Below are positions 63,135 to 64,000 of a stretch of DNA of 64,000 nt, one piece after another. The stretch comes from Hypericum androsaemum (taxonomy: Eukaryota; Streptophyta; Magnoliopsida; Malpighiales; Hypericaceae), in assembly GCA_963995505.1 (NCBI GenBank), contig OZ023192.1, positions 1,890,001 to 1,954,000 of the forward strand, written 5' to 3'. Position 1 is the first letter of the stretch. The number at the start of each line of letters is the position of its first letter. A model generated the notes under the pieces. It made no database searches. It was not told where the DNA came from and worked only from the letters and a program-made list of their open reading frames with translations. The translations under genes were made by a program, and so were the position numbers.

Positions 63135-63707
63135 ATGTTGGACCTAAAGGCCCAATCAGGCAATTATTATTGTGCCTGATTGGGCCCAGGCCCATCAGTT
63201 GGGTTGGATGGGCCGGTCAACCCACGTTGACCGGCCCGATGCCACGTGGGCGCCACATCAGCGTGACGTGGCGCTGACGTAGTTACCGCCAGAGTTGGCA
63301 GCCCACGTGGCAGACATGCGGTCCGAAGTGCCACGTGGCGGACATGCGGTCCGTAGTACCATGTGGCGGACATGCGGCCCAGTAGTGCCACGTGGCGCAT
63401 TATGGTGTGCCGAATTTCCCTATAAAAAGGAAAATCTGGCTGAACCAAAATCAAGTTTGCCCACAACCACTCAATAAGAAAAGAAAAACTCTGAATTAGT
63501 CCCTGATTTTTGATAGAGGAAATCTCGTGAAAATCAATTACGAATCCGTTAAAACGTGATCGTAATTCGACTGGCACGAAGACATTGTGGACTCGAACCT
63601 GTGGACCTCTTGCTTCAACAAGTAAGTGATTTATTATTAACGAATTAGTTTATTAATTAAATGGGTTTAACATATAATTACTCGTTAATTATACGTTAAA
63701 TATGTCA
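63135..63707 (+). repeat. 3' LTR of the copia element
   Basis: 573 bp. U3 differs from the 5' LTR in its repeats: three to four 28-29 bp units with CACGTGGC.GACATGCGG (start words at 63304, 63332, 63360 and 63389) replace part of the 59-bp duplication. R/U5 from the TATA box on is nearly the same as the 5' LTR. Confidence 0.9.
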
Positions 63708-63712
63708 GTTTA

Positions 63713-64000
63713 TAAAATTGATTATAAAATTTTCTGATTTTCTAAAGTTAATATCATTTACTGAATTGATTATAAAATTTAGAGGGTAACAAAATTTTCC
63801 TAAAAAATATTGAACATTATTGTGTCATCAAAGATTTGAACTACAACAATTTTTATATGGTTTTAAAAAATAACTCAAAGGTCGGTTTGGATTTCTCCCA
63901 TCCTCCGGGTCAGTCACCGACTTGAGAATTTTAAATAAATAATATTTATTATTTATTATATCTGGTATTCAAATAGCGTATAATTAGCGATATTATCTAA
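63713..64000. other. AT-rich end of window
   Basis: No gene is seen. 63785-63850 weakly matches the dispersed repeat with the CTCCCAACAAATATT core. Confidence 0.35.

Larger units (their letters stand above)
56730..63712 (+). mobile_element. Complete but inactivated Ty1/copia retrotransposon
   Basis: LTRs at 56735-57271 and 63135-63707 (TGTTGG..TCA) are flanked by the perfect 5-bp duplication GTTTA (56730-56734, 63708-63712). The primer-binding site TGGTATCAGAGC (57274-57285) matches initiator Met tRNA, and the purine tract GAGTGGGAGA ends at 63134. The order gag, protease region, integrase, RT, RNase H defines copia. Each LTR has a TATA box (CCTATAAAA, near 56973 and 63420). Many in-frame stops make it non-autonomous. 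The 6.98-kb insertion is complete end to end. Confidence 0.95.

Overview
The window is nuclear DNA of a flowering plant. The genes have many short introns with GT..AG borders, the spacers are AT-rich, there are copia, LINE, TRIM, Mutator-like and hAT-like elements, and every recognisable protein is a land-plant family. The best protein matches I can recall are eudicot (Arabidopsis) proteins, so I call it a eudicot. I cannot name the species.

Layout. 0-3.5 kb: a solo LTR and a decayed LINE. 3.56-4.82 kb (-): a two-exon chalcone-synthase-like type III polyketide synthase. 5-16 kb: gene-free repeats, including a minisatellite-carrying Mutator-like element, a 5S-rRNA-like (Cassandra-type) TRIM element with a second LTR copy, a three-copy tandem repeat, and a hAT-like element with a nested LTR. 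16.1-21.2 kb (+): a 19-exon LRR receptor kinase of subfamily VIII-1, the HPCA1 (hydrogen peroxide sensor) group. 21.8-23.4 kb (-): a small START lipid-binding protein. 24.5-27.9 kb (-): a cinnamoyl-CoA-reductase-like reductase. 28.6-29.0 kb: a near-perfect foldback element. 31-34.8 kb (+): a YacP-like NYN-domain protein. 35.7-38.7 kb (-): an Alfin-like PHD protein. 41.3-43 kb: a receptor-kinase fragment, a 22-bp minisatellite and a second foldback element. 43.1-47.3 kb (+): the plastid MEP-pathway enzyme ISPD (MCT). 47.9 kb: an unannotated hairpin that looks like a microRNA precursor. 50-55.1 kb (-): STICHEL, a DnaX-like regulator of trichome branching. 56.7-63.7 kb: a full-length but inactivated Ty1/copia retrotransposon with a perfect 5-bp target-site duplication.

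Five consecutive genes (CCR-like, NYN, Alfin-like, ISPD, STICHEL) match members of one small Arabidopsis interval as I remember it (At2g02400, At2g02410, At2g02470, At2g02500, At2g02480). The receptor kinase plus START pair matches At5g49760-49800. These matches come from memory, not from a search. The genes have unrelated jobs: specialised metabolism, ROS perception, lipid binding, RNA processing, histone reading, isoprenoid synthesis and cell shape. They share ancestry of position, not a pathway.

Coding models were built by following splice sites and reading phase across exons. All eight models close in frame at lengths typical of their families. The most promising undescribed item is the 100-nt hairpin at 47.9 kb, which has a well-placed upstream TATA box.
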